In this document: positions 1-6,465 of the stretch, in pieces | How the letters are laid out: each line of letters starts with the position of its first letter | Numbering within the stretch: position 1 is the first letter of the stretch | Assembly (NCBI GenBank): GCA_036277635.1 | Contig: DASUMP010000239.1 | Coordinates: 1 to 8,590 of the forward strand | DNA length: 8,590 nt | From: DASUMP01 sp036277635 | GTDB lineage: Bacteria; Actinomycetota; Acidimicrobiia; IMCC26256; PALSA-610 | Reading direction: 5' to 3' | Made by a program: the position numbers and the translations under genes | The notes under the pieces: generated by a model | What the model was told of the DNA's origin: nothing | Seen by the model: only the letters and a program-made list of their open reading frames with translations | Databases searched by the model: none

Positions 1-211
1 GCGAGCCGTCGTAGTAGAGACCGCCGTCGAGCCACACGCCCCAGCGGGGGACGACGTGCGGGCGTCCGTCGGGTCGCACGGTCGCCATCCAGTACTGCTG
101 CGACGCGACCAGGCGCGCTTCGATGGTCGCCCAGTCGAGCAATCCGTTGTCGGTCTCGGGGACGCCGTAGCCCTCGGGCATCTGCGGACGGTCGCGGGTC
201 GCGTCGGTCAT
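1..211 (-). CDS. Pyridoxamine 5'-phosphate oxidase-like split-barrel protein (5' part, runs off left edge)
   Basis: Reading the minus strand from the ATG at 211-209 gives 70 residues with no stop before the window edge. The protein begins MTDATRDRPQMPEGYG. Around residues 33-65 it has the typical opening of the pyridoxamine-phosphate-oxidase/F420-binding split-barrel family: a helix (WATIEARLVAS), then a strand reading YWMATVRPDGRPHVVP, then WGVWLDGGLYYDGS. In this family the ATVRPDGRPHVVP strand lies at the flavin or F420 phosphate-binding site. In actinobacteria many members use F420 rather than FMN and do not make pyridoxal phosphate, so the substrate cannot be named. A good Shine-Dalgarno (GAGGGAG, read on the minus strand, about 217-223) lies a few bases before the ATG and supports this start. 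The gene is divergent from the VOC gene at 277. Roughly half or more of the protein lies outside the window, and the cofactor choice is unresolved. Confidence 0.8.
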   Translation of the reverse strand, partial: MTDATRDRPQMPEGYGVPETDNGLLDWATIEARLVASQQYWMATVRPDGRPHVVPRWGVWLDGGLYYDGS

Positions 212-276
212 CGGTGGCTCCCTCGGTCGTCGATGCGCGTGGGCCGCGACGTTATGTGCCGGGTAGGTTCGATCGC

Positions 277-687
277 GTGCCGGTCACCCGCGGGTTCAAC
301 CACGTCGCCACGCTCACCCCCGACCTCGACCGCCTCGTGCGCTTCTACGAGCAGGCGTTCGACGCGGTCGTCACGTTCGAGATGGAGGCGGCGCCCGACC
401 ACCCGCGGATGATCATCCTCGACCTCGGCGGCGGCGCGGCGCTCAACGCGTTCGAGGTGGGGGCGGACACGATCCTCGGCGACCGCACCGTCCAGGGCGG
501 GCGCGGCGCGATCGACCACTACGCGCTCGCGGTGTCGTCGCGCGCCGAGTTGGAAGCGATGCGCGACCGGCTCGTCACCGCGGGTGCCGAGATCGGCGAG
601 ATCCAGCAGCTCGGCCACGAGTGGTCGCTCTTCTTTCGCGACCCCGACGGCATGGAGCTCGAGGTCTGCGCCCCGGTCACCCCCTGA
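277..687 (+). CDS. VOC family protein (glyoxalase/bleomycin-resistance/dioxygenase fold)
   Basis: A 136-residue single-domain protein of the vicinal-oxygen-chelate superfamily, built of two beta-alpha-beta-beta-beta modules. Module 1 opens with GFNHVATLTPDLDRLVRFYEQAF (H9). Module 2 opens with IDHYALAVSS (H81) and ends with FFRDPDGMELEVC. The four usual metal-ligand positions are present: H9, E60 (in LNAFEV), H81 and E129 (the E after DPDG). It is therefore probably an active divalent-metal enzyme, but VOC members include lyases, epimerases, dioxygenases and resistance proteins, so the reaction is not assignable. The frame is open upstream to GTG 214 and also offers GTG 256. I chose GTG 277 because family homology starts at residue 6 from it. 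A TAGGTT box at 264-269 also sits at -10 distance, so the message may be leaderless; no convincing Shine-Dalgarno is seen. The stop codon is part of the hairpin at 684-736. Confidence 0.82.
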   Translation: MPVTRGFNHVATLTPDLDRLVRFYEQAFDAVVTFEMEAAPDHPRMIILDLGGGAALNAFEVGADTILGDRTVQGGRGAIDHYALAVSSRAELEAMRDRLVTAGAEIGEIQQLGHEWSLFFRDPDGMELEVCAPVTP

Positions 688-736
688 GCAGAGGACAGTG
701 AGGGACCGATTCGGTACTTCGTTGTCCTCTGCTCGG
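684..736 (+). other. Long near-perfect RNA-type hairpin spanning the VOC stop codon
   Basis: The bases form one extended stem. A perfect 12-bp inverted repeat, GAGCAGAGGACA (686-697) with TGTCCTCTGCTC (723-734), is extended inward by six pairs (698-703 with 717-722, three of them G-U). After one G/A mismatch (704/716) come four more pairs (705-708 with 712-715), closed by the triloop ATT (709-711). Outward it gains U-G (685/735) and C-G (684/736), giving about 24 pairs in 53 nt. Four pairs are G-U when read as plus-strand RNA. These would be A-C mismatches in minus-strand RNA, so the fold favours transcription on the plus strand. No U-run follows, so it is not a classical intrinsic terminator. 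It could be an RNA-level terminator or stabiliser for the VOC message, a palindromic repeat unit, or a small structured RNA. The pairing is directly visible; the role is unknown. Confidence 0.75.
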
Positions 737-783
737 AGCGTGGGCGAGCGGACGAAGAGGTTTCGGGTGGGAGCGTCGGGCTG

Positions 784-1779
784 ATGGGGATGTCGGAGTA
801 CCTGCGGCAGCTGCGGGCGCAGGTGGGGCACGCGCTGTTGGTGCTGCCGTCGGTGACGGTGCTCCCGCGCGACGACGAGGGGCGCGTGCTGCTCGTGCGG
901 AACACCGACACGGGGCGGTGGATGACGATCGGCGGGCTGGTCGAGCCCGGCGAGGCACCGGTCGAGGCGGCGGTGCGCGAGGCGCGCGAGGAGGCGGGGG
1001 TCGATGTCGCGCTCGGGCCGGTGCTCGGGGTCGTCGGGGGGCCCGGATTCGAGGTCAGGTACCCGAACGGCGATGTGTCCGCCTACGTGGCGACCGTCTA
1101 CGACGCGCGCGTCGTCAGCGGTGATGCCGCCCCCGACGGTCAGGAGACGACCGAGATCGGGTGGTTCTCGGGGACCGAGCTCGGCACGCTGGACCTCGAC
1201 CCGTTCGCGGCCGCGACCTTGCGCGAGCTCGGCAACACGGTCGCCCGACGCGGCGCGCACTCGCCGCGAGTGCTACTGACGAAGCCGACGCGCGGCGATC
1301 AGCGGGAGTTCCTCGCCGCCGTGGCGGCGAGTCGGGAGCTGCACGAGCCGTGGGTGTTCCCGCCGACGGACCGGGCGACCTACCGCGGGTACCTCGACCG
1401 GGTCGCGCGCCCGGACTGCGAGGGGTGGCTCGTGCGCGGGGTCGACGGTGACGCGTTGGTGGGCGTCGTCAATCTCAACAACATCGTGCACGGGACGATG
1501 GAGTCGGCTGCGCTCGGCTACTACGCGTTCGTGCCGCACGCGGGCCGCGGGTTGATGCGGGAGGCGCTGGCGCTCGCGATCGACGAGGCGTTCGGGCGGC
1601 TCGGCCTGCACCGCGTCGAAGCGAACGTCCAGCCCGAGAACGTGCGGTCGATCGCCTTGGTGCGCGGGCTCGGGTTCGTGCAGGAGGGCTACTCGCGCCG
1701 CTACCTGAAGATCGCGGGGGACTGGCGCGACCACGAACGCTGGGCGCTCGTCGCGGAGGACTGGCCGGCGCGCGCGTGA
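784..1779 (+). CDS. Nudix hydrolase - GNAT (RimJ/RimL-type) acetyltransferase fusion
   Basis: A 331-residue protein with two enzyme domains. Residues about 1-155 are a Nudix hydrolase: the lead-in YLRQLRAQVGHALLVLPSV is followed by a complete Nudix box at G51-V73 (G51, E57, R65, E66, E69, E70, G72), which fits GX5EX7REUXEEXGU exactly. The magnesium-binding glutamates are therefore intact, predicting hydrolysis of a nucleoside diphosphate linked to another moiety; the substrate is unknown. Residues about 162-331 are a GNAT N-acetyltransferase of RimJ/RimL type. They run from RVLLTKPTRGDQREFLAAV through LGYYAFVPHAGRGLMREAL (the acetyl-CoA pyrophosphate loop, about 245-261) to NVQPENVRSIALVRGLGFVQEG (about 281-302) and the terminal YLKIAGDWRDHERWAL. 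Nudix proteins are usually about 150 residues and RimL-type enzymes about 170-190, so both domains look full length and the junction is in frame. The start could be ATG 784 or ATG 790; a GGTGGGAG stretch at about 766-773 suits either. The stop abuts the convergent LLM gene. Confidence 0.88.
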   Translation: MGMSEYLRQLRAQVGHALLVLPSVTVLPRDDEGRVLLVRNTDTGRWMTIGGLVEPGEAPVEAAVREAREEAGVDVALGPVLGVVGGPGFEVRYPNGDVSAYVATVYDARVVSGDAAPDGQETTEIGWFSGTELGTLDLDPFAAATLRELGNTVARRGAHSPRVLLTKPTRGDQREFLAAVAASRELHEPWVFPPTDRATYRGYLDRVARPDCEGWLVRGVDGDALVGVVNLNNIVHGTMESAALGYYAFVPHAGRGLMREALALAIDEAFGRLGLHRVEANVQPENVRSIALVRGLGFVQEGYSRRYLKIAGDWRDHERWALVAEDWPARA

Positions 1780-2661
1780 TCAGGCGAGGAGCGCGGAGGC
1801 GAGGCGGCGCCACTCGGCGAGGGGGAGGCCGGTGAAGCCGTCGGTGGGGAGCACCTGGACGCACACGTGGTCGGCGCCGGCTTCGTGGTGTTGCTGCACG
1901 CGGGCGCGGACCGCGTCCTCGTCGCCCCACACGACGATGGCGTCGACGAGGCGGTCCGAGATCGTCGTGAGGTCGTCGTCGGTGAAGCCGAGACGGCGCA
2001 GGTTGTTCGCGTAGTTCGGCAGGTTCGTGTAGATGCGCATCGTGGCGCGCGCGAGCTCGCGCGCCTGGTCGGCATCGTCGACCAGCACCGCCATCTGCTC
2101 GACCGCGAGGAGCTTGTCGGGGCCGAGGATCTCGCGCGCGAGTGCGGTGTGCTCGGGCGGCACGAAGTAGGGGTGCGCGCCGTCGGCGCGCTCGGCCGCG
2201 AGCGCGAGCATCTTCGGACCGAGCGCGGCGAGCACGCGCCGTGGTGTGCTGCTCGGCTCGCGCGCGAAGAAGATCGACTGGTCGATCGCGTCGAGGTGGG
2301 CGCGCATCTTCGCGAGCGGCTTGCCGTAGTCCTGCCGGTGCAGTCCCTCGACCGCGGGTTGGTGGCTGACGCCGAGACCGAGCAGGAAGCGGTCGGGGAA
2401 GGCTTCGGTGAGCGTGTGCCACCCGGCGCGCATCGTCATCGGGCTGCGGGCGTGGATGCTCGCGATGCCGGTGGCGAACGCGATGCGCTCGGTCGCCTGC
2501 AGCAGGAGCGCCGCACTCGCGAACGGATCGCGGCCGACCGATTCCGGCAGCCAGATCGCGCCGTAGCCGAGGGATTCCAGCTCCTGGGCGATCTCGCGGG
2601 CCCGGGACATCGGCTGCGGGTCGAGCTGGAACGTCCACAGTCCGACGCGTCCGAGGTCCAC
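1780..2661 (-). CDS. LLM class F420-dependent oxidoreductase (TIGR03620-like)
   Basis: A 293-residue luciferase-like monooxygenase-fold (TIM barrel) protein. Visible landmarks are VGLWTFQLD (residues 6-14), LGYGAIWLPESVGRDPF (31-47), a strand at 60-70 (IAFATGIASIH), RFLLGLGVSHQP (91-102), VLAALGPKMLALAAERADGAHPY (143-165), LPNYANNLRRLGF (214-226) and AGADHVCVQVL (261-271). These match, from memory, the actinobacterial family catalogued as TIGR03620 (MSMEG_4141-like). Such proteins are predicted to transfer hydride with reduced coenzyme F420; F420 use and substrate are inferred, not shown. Length is normal for the family. The start is GTG (2661-2659), and no Shine-Dalgarno is visible before it. 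A GATAGC box on the minus strand (2677-2672) lies close enough to suggest a nearly leaderless message. The stop TCA (1780-1782) directly abuts the TGA of the Nudix-GNAT gene. Confidence 0.9.
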   Translation of the reverse strand: MDLGRVGLWTFQLDPQPMSRAREIAQELESLGYGAIWLPESVGRDPFASAALLLQATERIAFATGIASIHARSPMTMRAGWHTLTEAFPDRFLLGLGVSHQPAVEGLHRQDYGKPLAKMRAHLDAIDQSIFFAREPSSTPRRVLAALGPKMLALAAERADGAHPYFVPPEHTALAREILGPDKLLAVEQMAVLVDDADQARELARATMRIYTNLPNYANNLRRLGFTDDDLTTISDRLVDAIVVWGDEDAVRARVQQHHEAGADHVCVQVLPTDGFTGLPLAEWRRLASALLA

Positions 2662-2685
2662 GGGCGCCGAGGCTATCGACGGGTT

Positions 2686-2695
2686 CGGACGTCCG
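2686..2695. promoter_or_regulatory. 10-bp perfect palindrome in divergent intergenic region
   Basis: CGGACGTCCG is a perfect palindrome lying between the divergent LLM gene and the secreted beta-helix gene, just upstream of the candidate -35 of the latter. It could be a small operator. In DNA this GC-rich a 10-bp palindrome may also arise by chance, so the regulatory reading is weak. Confidence 0.25.
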
Positions 2696-2696
2696 G

Positions 2697-2725
2697 TTGC
2701 TCGTGTCCCACTCGCGTGCCAGGAT
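2697..2725 (+). promoter_or_regulatory. Candidate housekeeping promoter of the secreted beta-helix gene
   Basis: TTGCTC (2697-2702) and CAGGAT (2720-2725) are separated by exactly 17 bp. This fits a sigma70/HrdB-type actinobacterial promoter, where CAGGAT-like -10 boxes are common. Transcription would begin near 2732 and give a 5' leader of about 28 nt, ending in the GGGGG Shine-Dalgarno (2748-2752) before ATG 2760. The match and spacing are seen in the sequence; activity is inferred. Confidence 0.5.
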
Positions 2726-2759
2726 GCCGCACTTCGATGGATCGTGTGGGGGTGGCGTG

Positions 2760-5700
2760 ATGGCTGGGACCCGTTCCGTGCGCGCGTTGGCGCGCGTCGC
2801 CGTGGTCGCGATGCTGACGTCGGTGCTCGCGGTGGTCGCCGGCGCGACGCCCGCGCTGGCCGCGACGACGACCGTGCCGGTGCATCCGGGCAGTCCGAGC
2901 GGGTGGGGCTTCTTGGAAGAAGGGCCCACCGGATCCGGAACGTTCGTGGAGGGTCCCGCGACCGCGCCCGCCGGCGGCGGCAGCGCGCAGCTGACCGTGA
3001 ACAGCACCGGGCGGTTCGTGCTCGGCACCCTCAATCACGCAGGGCTGCGGCTCTCGAACGTCACGAGCCTCGAGTACTCCACGTATCGATCGACGTTCGA
3101 CGCGGGCAACACGCTCGCGGCGTCGCTCCAGTTCGACGTCGACTACGACGCCACCGACGGCAACACCGCGTTCCAGGGTCGACTCGTCTACGAGCCGTAT
3201 CTCGCGGCGCCGGGCGGCGTCCTCGAAGACACCTGGCAGACCTGGGACACGCTCACCGGACCGGCATCCGGCTACTGGTGGGCGTCGGGATCCCCGGGGA
3301 ACGGCACGTGCCCGCAGGCGAACCCGTGCACGTGGAGCGAGGTGCTCGCCGCGTACCCAAACGCCGGGATCCGCGTGAACATCGCCACGAACGTCTACGG
3401 CGCGCTCTTGCTGCGCGCCGGCGGTCCGTGGGCGAGCGGTTTCACGGGCAACGTCGACGCGCTCACCGTCGGGATCCTCGGCAACGACACTGTCTACGAC
3501 TTCGAGCCCTCCTGCACGCTCGTCTGCTACGTGAACGACGCGACCGGCAACGACATGAACAGCGGGTCGGCGCCGGAGTACGCGAAGAAGACGATCCAGT
3601 CGGCGCTCGACTCCGGCGCACCCAACGGTTCGGTCTTCGTGTACCCCGGAACCTACGACGAGACGGCCACGAACCGGTTCCTCTTCGACGCCTCGGGCCC
3701 CTACCAGTTCGGGCTGTTCCTCGCGAAGGACGGCGTCACCGTGCAAGGCGTCGACGCTGGCGGGACGCCGATCACGTCGTCGGCCGCGGTCCAAGCGCGG
3801 GTCGACACCAACGCGACGAACAACTTCGGGCCGAGCGGCATCTGGGTCGAAGGTGACGGCGTCAGCATCAACGGACTCGAGATCGGTTCGAACGCGAGCG
3901 GCCAGAACAAGACCATCGAGGTCATCGGCGACGCGTTCACGTTGCGCGACTCGGTGGTCGACGATGCGTACGGGTCGATCTACTTGAACGATTGGCGCTT
4001 CGACGTCGGGACCGACACCTCGCACGTCCAGTCGTACACGATCGACGGGAACGAGCTCGCGACCGGTGTCAGCATCGACATCGCCAACGGCGCCGGGTAC
4101 TCCGGACCCGTCAGCGGTCGCGCGATCACCGACAACCTGATCGCGGGTGGATCGACCGATCCCTCGGTGTTCTGGCCGTCGATCAGCTTCAACGGCTCCG
4201 GCACCGGTGTGCCGTGGTTCGTGCAGTCCGTGGGTGGCGCACAGATCACCGGCAACACCTTCGGCGCCAGCGACCAATACGTACGCGCGCGCGGCACCTA
4301 CGACACGAGTGAGTTCGATTTCGTCGGGTGGTTCGGAGCGAACACGTTCGCGCGCGCCGCGCTCGATACCGACGGTGTGAGCGCCCGGCCGTACTCGTAC
4401 GTGTCGGGGCCGTACACCTTCAACGACGTGCGGCGCATCGGAGGAACGATCCAGGCAGCGCACGCCGCGGGATGCGCGGGCGCCGACTGCAACGGTGAGC
4501 TCACCAACGCGGTCGCGAACGACACGGTCCTGCTCACGGGCGCGTTCACCGAGTCGGTGAACATCACGATCCCGGTCACGCTGTCGGGTTCGGGCGCCGC
4601 TACCACGTCGCTCACCGGTGCCGGCACGGGTGCCGGGATCACGGTCGGGGGCGGTCTCACCGGCGTCACCGTGAACGACTTGACCGTCACCGGTTGGCGC
4701 GACGGCATCGCGATGCCGACCGGTCCGCTCACCGACGTCACGCTCGAAGATCTCGTCGTCGACGCCAACACGCGCCACGGCATCTGGAGCCAGGCGTTCG
4801 GTCTCACCGACTTCACGGTGAACCGCGTGCAGGCCAACGGCAACGACCCCGAGAACAACGATGTCGGACGCGGCATCTGGATCATCAACGGCACCAAGAC
4901 GGGCGTGACGATCACGAACGGTGAGTTCTCCGACAACGCGCTCGTCGGCATCGACGTGAGCGACGGCTCGGTCACCGACCTGTTGATCTCCGGGAACACG
5001 GTCGTCGGCAACGGCGACTCAGGAATCGCGGTCCTCGGCGCGATCGGTCCCGACGCGAACCTCGTGACCGCCAACACGGTCACCGACAACGGGCGCTTCG
5101 GCATCGAGCTCAAGAACTCGGCCGGCAACTCGGCGGCGAGCGGACCGGGCAGTCTCGTCGTCTCCAACAACTCGGTCTCGCGCTCCGTGACCGCCACCGA
5201 TGCCCGCGACCACGCGGGCATCGCAGTCGTCCGGCGCTTCCCTGCAGTCGGCAACCCCGCGCAGCCGTCGGGTGCGGTCGTCATCGGGAACTCGGTCTCC
5301 GGCTACCGCCGCGCGCCCGTGTCCACCGGCGACGGGTTCGGGGTCGTGGTCGAAGGCACCGGCAACGTCGTCACCGACAACTCCGTCTCCGACAACGACG
5401 TCGGCGTGCAGGTGCAGGGCGCGAACCCGGCAGTCGGTCAGGCCAACACCGACTTCTTCGACCGGGGTGACGCCGCGAGTGGCGACGCCGACGTCAACCG
5501 CAACGCGATCACCGGCAACGACGTCGGGTTGCGCGTCACGGGCACCGCGACCGCCGATGGAACCTGCAACTGGTGGGGGAGCGCGAGCGGCCCGGGCGGT
5601 TCGGGACCGGGTACCGGAGACTCGGTCTCGGCCGGCGCGACGTTCCTGCCGTGGCTGCTGACCTCGAACCTCGCGGGGGCGTGCCCCGGCGGGCCGACGG

Positions 5701-6377
5701 TGTCGATCGGCGACGCATCGGTCGTCGAAGGCGACAGTGGCCTCTACCGGATCCTGAAGTTCAACGTGACGTTGTCGCAGCCGTCGACGTCGGCGATCAC
5801 GGTGCAGTACGCGACGGCACCCGGTTCGGCCACCGCGCCAGCCGACTACGGCACCAAGACCGGCACCTTGCGGTTCGCCGCAGGAGCGGTCGCACGTCAG
5901 GTCGCGATCAAGGTGTTCGCGGACACGGCGGTCGAAGGCGATCAGACGTTCACCGTCACGTTGAGCAACGCGAACACGGCGTACATCGGGCGAGCCGTCG
6001 GGACGGGCACGATCGTCGACGACGAGGGTCTGCCCGCACAGCGGGTGCGCATCGGGAGCGCGTCGGTGGTCGAGGGCAACGTGAAGAACCGCCCGGGCCA
6101 GGTCGTCCTCAGCCTCGGTGCGGCGGCGACGGGAGCGGCCAGCTTCACCGTGTCGATCTCGGCCGGCGTCGGTGCGACCAGCGCTGACTTCACGCCGGTG
6201 GCGACGCGGACAGTCAACTTCACCGCCGGACAACGGTGGAAGGCCATCCCGGTGACGCTCAAGCCCGATGTGCTCCCGGAGGGCACCGAGACCGTGCTGA
6301 TCGCGGTCACCAGCGTGCCGATCGGCTTCGACGGACTCGGCTACGTCGGGACGCTCACCATCCTCGACGACGACTGA
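2760..6377 (+). CDS. Large secreted right-handed beta-helix protein with two C-terminal Calx-beta domains
   Basis: A 1205-residue exported protein. Residues 1-34 are a Sec signal peptide: MAGTRSVRALARVAVVAML, a hydrophobic core, then PALA before ATTT, with cleavage expected after A34. Residues about 35-250 form a beta-rich, Trp-rich region I cannot assign. At about C252 a pectate-lyase-like beta-helix begins (VNDATGNDMNSG, then SVFVYPGTYDE) and runs to about 545. A second helix block starts near 560 (GTIQAAHAAG, NDTVLLTGAFTES) and has regular coils such as ISGNTVVGNGDSGIAV and VVTDNSVSDNDVGVQV. It closes with GTCNWWG (C936) and GACPGG (C975). Two Calx-beta domains follow, about 979-1090 (VSIGDASVVEGD to GTIVDDEG) and 1096-1205 (VRIGSASVVEG to TILDDD), with acidic calcium-binding-type ends. 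It is probably extracellular and binds or cleaves polysaccharide, or acts in adhesion; no catalytic residues are evident. Start ATG 2760 was chosen over upstream in-frame codons because GGGGG lies 7 nt before it and the signal peptide begins there. No LPXTG, SLH or terminal membrane segment is seen. Confidence 0.88.
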   Translation: MAGTRSVRALARVAVVAMLTSVLAVVAGATPALAATTTVPVHPGSPSGWGFLEEGPTGSGTFVEGPATAPAGGGSAQLTVNSTGRFVLGTLNHAGLRLSNVTSLEYSTYRSTFDAGNTLAASLQFDVDYDATDGNTAFQGRLVYEPYLAAPGGVLEDTWQTWDTLTGPASGYWWASGSPGNGTCPQANPCTWSEVLAAYPNAGIRVNIATNVYGALLLRAGGPWASGFTGNVDALTVGILGNDTVYDFEPSCTLVCYVNDATGNDMNSGSAPEYAKKTIQSALDSGAPNGSVFVYPGTYDETATNRFLFDASGPYQFGLFLAKDGVTVQGVDAGGTPITSSAAVQARVDTNATNNFGPSGIWVEGDGVSINGLEIGSNASGQNKTIEVIGDAFTLRDSVVDDAYGSIYLNDWRFDVGTDTSHVQSYTIDGNELATGVSIDIANGAGYSGPVSGRAITDNLIAGGSTDPSVFWPSISFNGSGTGVPWFVQSVGGAQITGNTFGASDQYVRARGTYDTSEFDFVGWFGANTFARAALDTDGVSARPYSYVSGPYTFNDVRRIGGTIQAAHAAGCAGADCNGELTNAVANDTVLLTGAFTESVNITIPVTLSGSGAATTSLTGAGTGAGITVGGGLTGVTVNDLTVTGWRDGIAMPTGPLTDVTLEDLVVDANTRHGIWSQAFGLTDFTVNRVQANGNDPENNDVGRGIWIINGTKTGVTITNGEFSDNALVGIDVSDGSVTDLLISGNTVVGNGDSGIAVLGAIGPDANLVTANTVTDNGRFGIELKNSAGNSAASGPGSLVVSNNSVSRSVTATDARDHAGIAVVRRFPAVGNPAQPSGAVVIGNSVSGYRRAPVSTGDGFGVVVEGTGNVVTDNSVSDNDVGVQVQGANPAVGQANTDFFDRGDAASGDADVNRNAITGNDVGLRVTGTATADGTCNWWGSASGPGGSGPGTGDSVSAGATFLPWLLTSNLAGACPGGPTVSIGDASVVEGDSGLYRILKFNVTLSQPSTSAITVQYATAPGSATAPADYGTKTGTLRFAAGAVARQVAIKVFADTAVEGDQTFTVTLSNANTAYIGRAVGTGTIVDDEGLPAQRVRIGSASVVEGNVKNRPGQVVLSLGAAATGAASFTVSISAGVGATSADFTPVATRTVNFTAGQRWKAIPVTLKPDVLPEGTETVLIAVTSVPIGFDGLGYVGTLTILDDD

Positions 6378-6407
6378 TCGGGGCGAGCCGGGCCCACGTG
6401 CGGAAAA

Positions 6408-6421
6408 TAGAACGCGTTACA
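6408..6421. promoter_or_regulatory. KstR-like operator upstream of the aldehyde dehydrogenase operon
   Basis: TAGAACGCGTTACA matches TnnAACnnGTTnnA, the published consensus for the TetR-family regulator KstR of mycobacterial cholesterol/lipid catabolism, at every specified base. It lies in the only A/T-richer patch of the 88-bp gap (GGAAAATAG precedes it). A possible -10 box TACACT (6418-6423) overlaps its right half, so a bound repressor would block the promoter. No good -35 is seen. The match is visible; the identity of the regulator in this organism is inferred. Confidence 0.5.
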
Positions 6422-6453
6422 CTTCGCGACTGGCGCGGCCGCGGGCCGTGGGC

Positions 6454-6460
6454 GGGGGAG
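6454..6460 (+). promoter_or_regulatory. Strong Shine-Dalgarno that fixes the aldehyde dehydrogenase start
   Basis: GGGGGAG ends 5 nt before ATG 6466. It decides this start over the in-frame GTG at 6448, which would place this purine run inside the coding sequence. Confidence 0.75.
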
Positions 6461-6465
6461 CGTTC

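Noticed and set aside
442..455. AACGCGTT core resembling the KstR motif
   Set aside because: It lies inside the VOC coding sequence and lacks the T at the first consensus position. AACnnGTT cores occur by chance in this GC-rich coding DNA (another sits near 4341 in the beta-helix gene).
208..1260. A 350-codon open frame on the minus strand
   Set aside because: It runs antisense across the VOC gene, the hairpin and the Nudix domain, so it would have to ignore three well-supported plus-strand features. Its composition is typical of a GC-driven shadow frame.
2673..4778. A 701-codon open frame on the minus strand
   Set aside because: It lies opposite the secreted beta-helix gene, and its translation is Arg/Val/Asp-rich low-complexity text with no recognisable domain. 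In high-GC DNA the antisense frame of a real gene is often open. The plus-strand frame has a signal peptide and clear domains.
4900..5560. Repeated GTCACCGACAAC/GGCAACGACGTCGG-like words as a DNA tandem repeat
   Set aside because: They are irregularly spaced and in frame. They encode the Asn-containing turns of the beta-helix coils, so the repetition is at protein level and not a CRISPR or satellite array.
6378..6465. GC-rich self-complementary stretch (including GCGGCCGC) as a terminator for the beta-helix gene
   Set aside because: No stable long stem followed by a T-run is present. The segment is better explained as the promoter, operator and leader of the aldehyde dehydrogenase operon.
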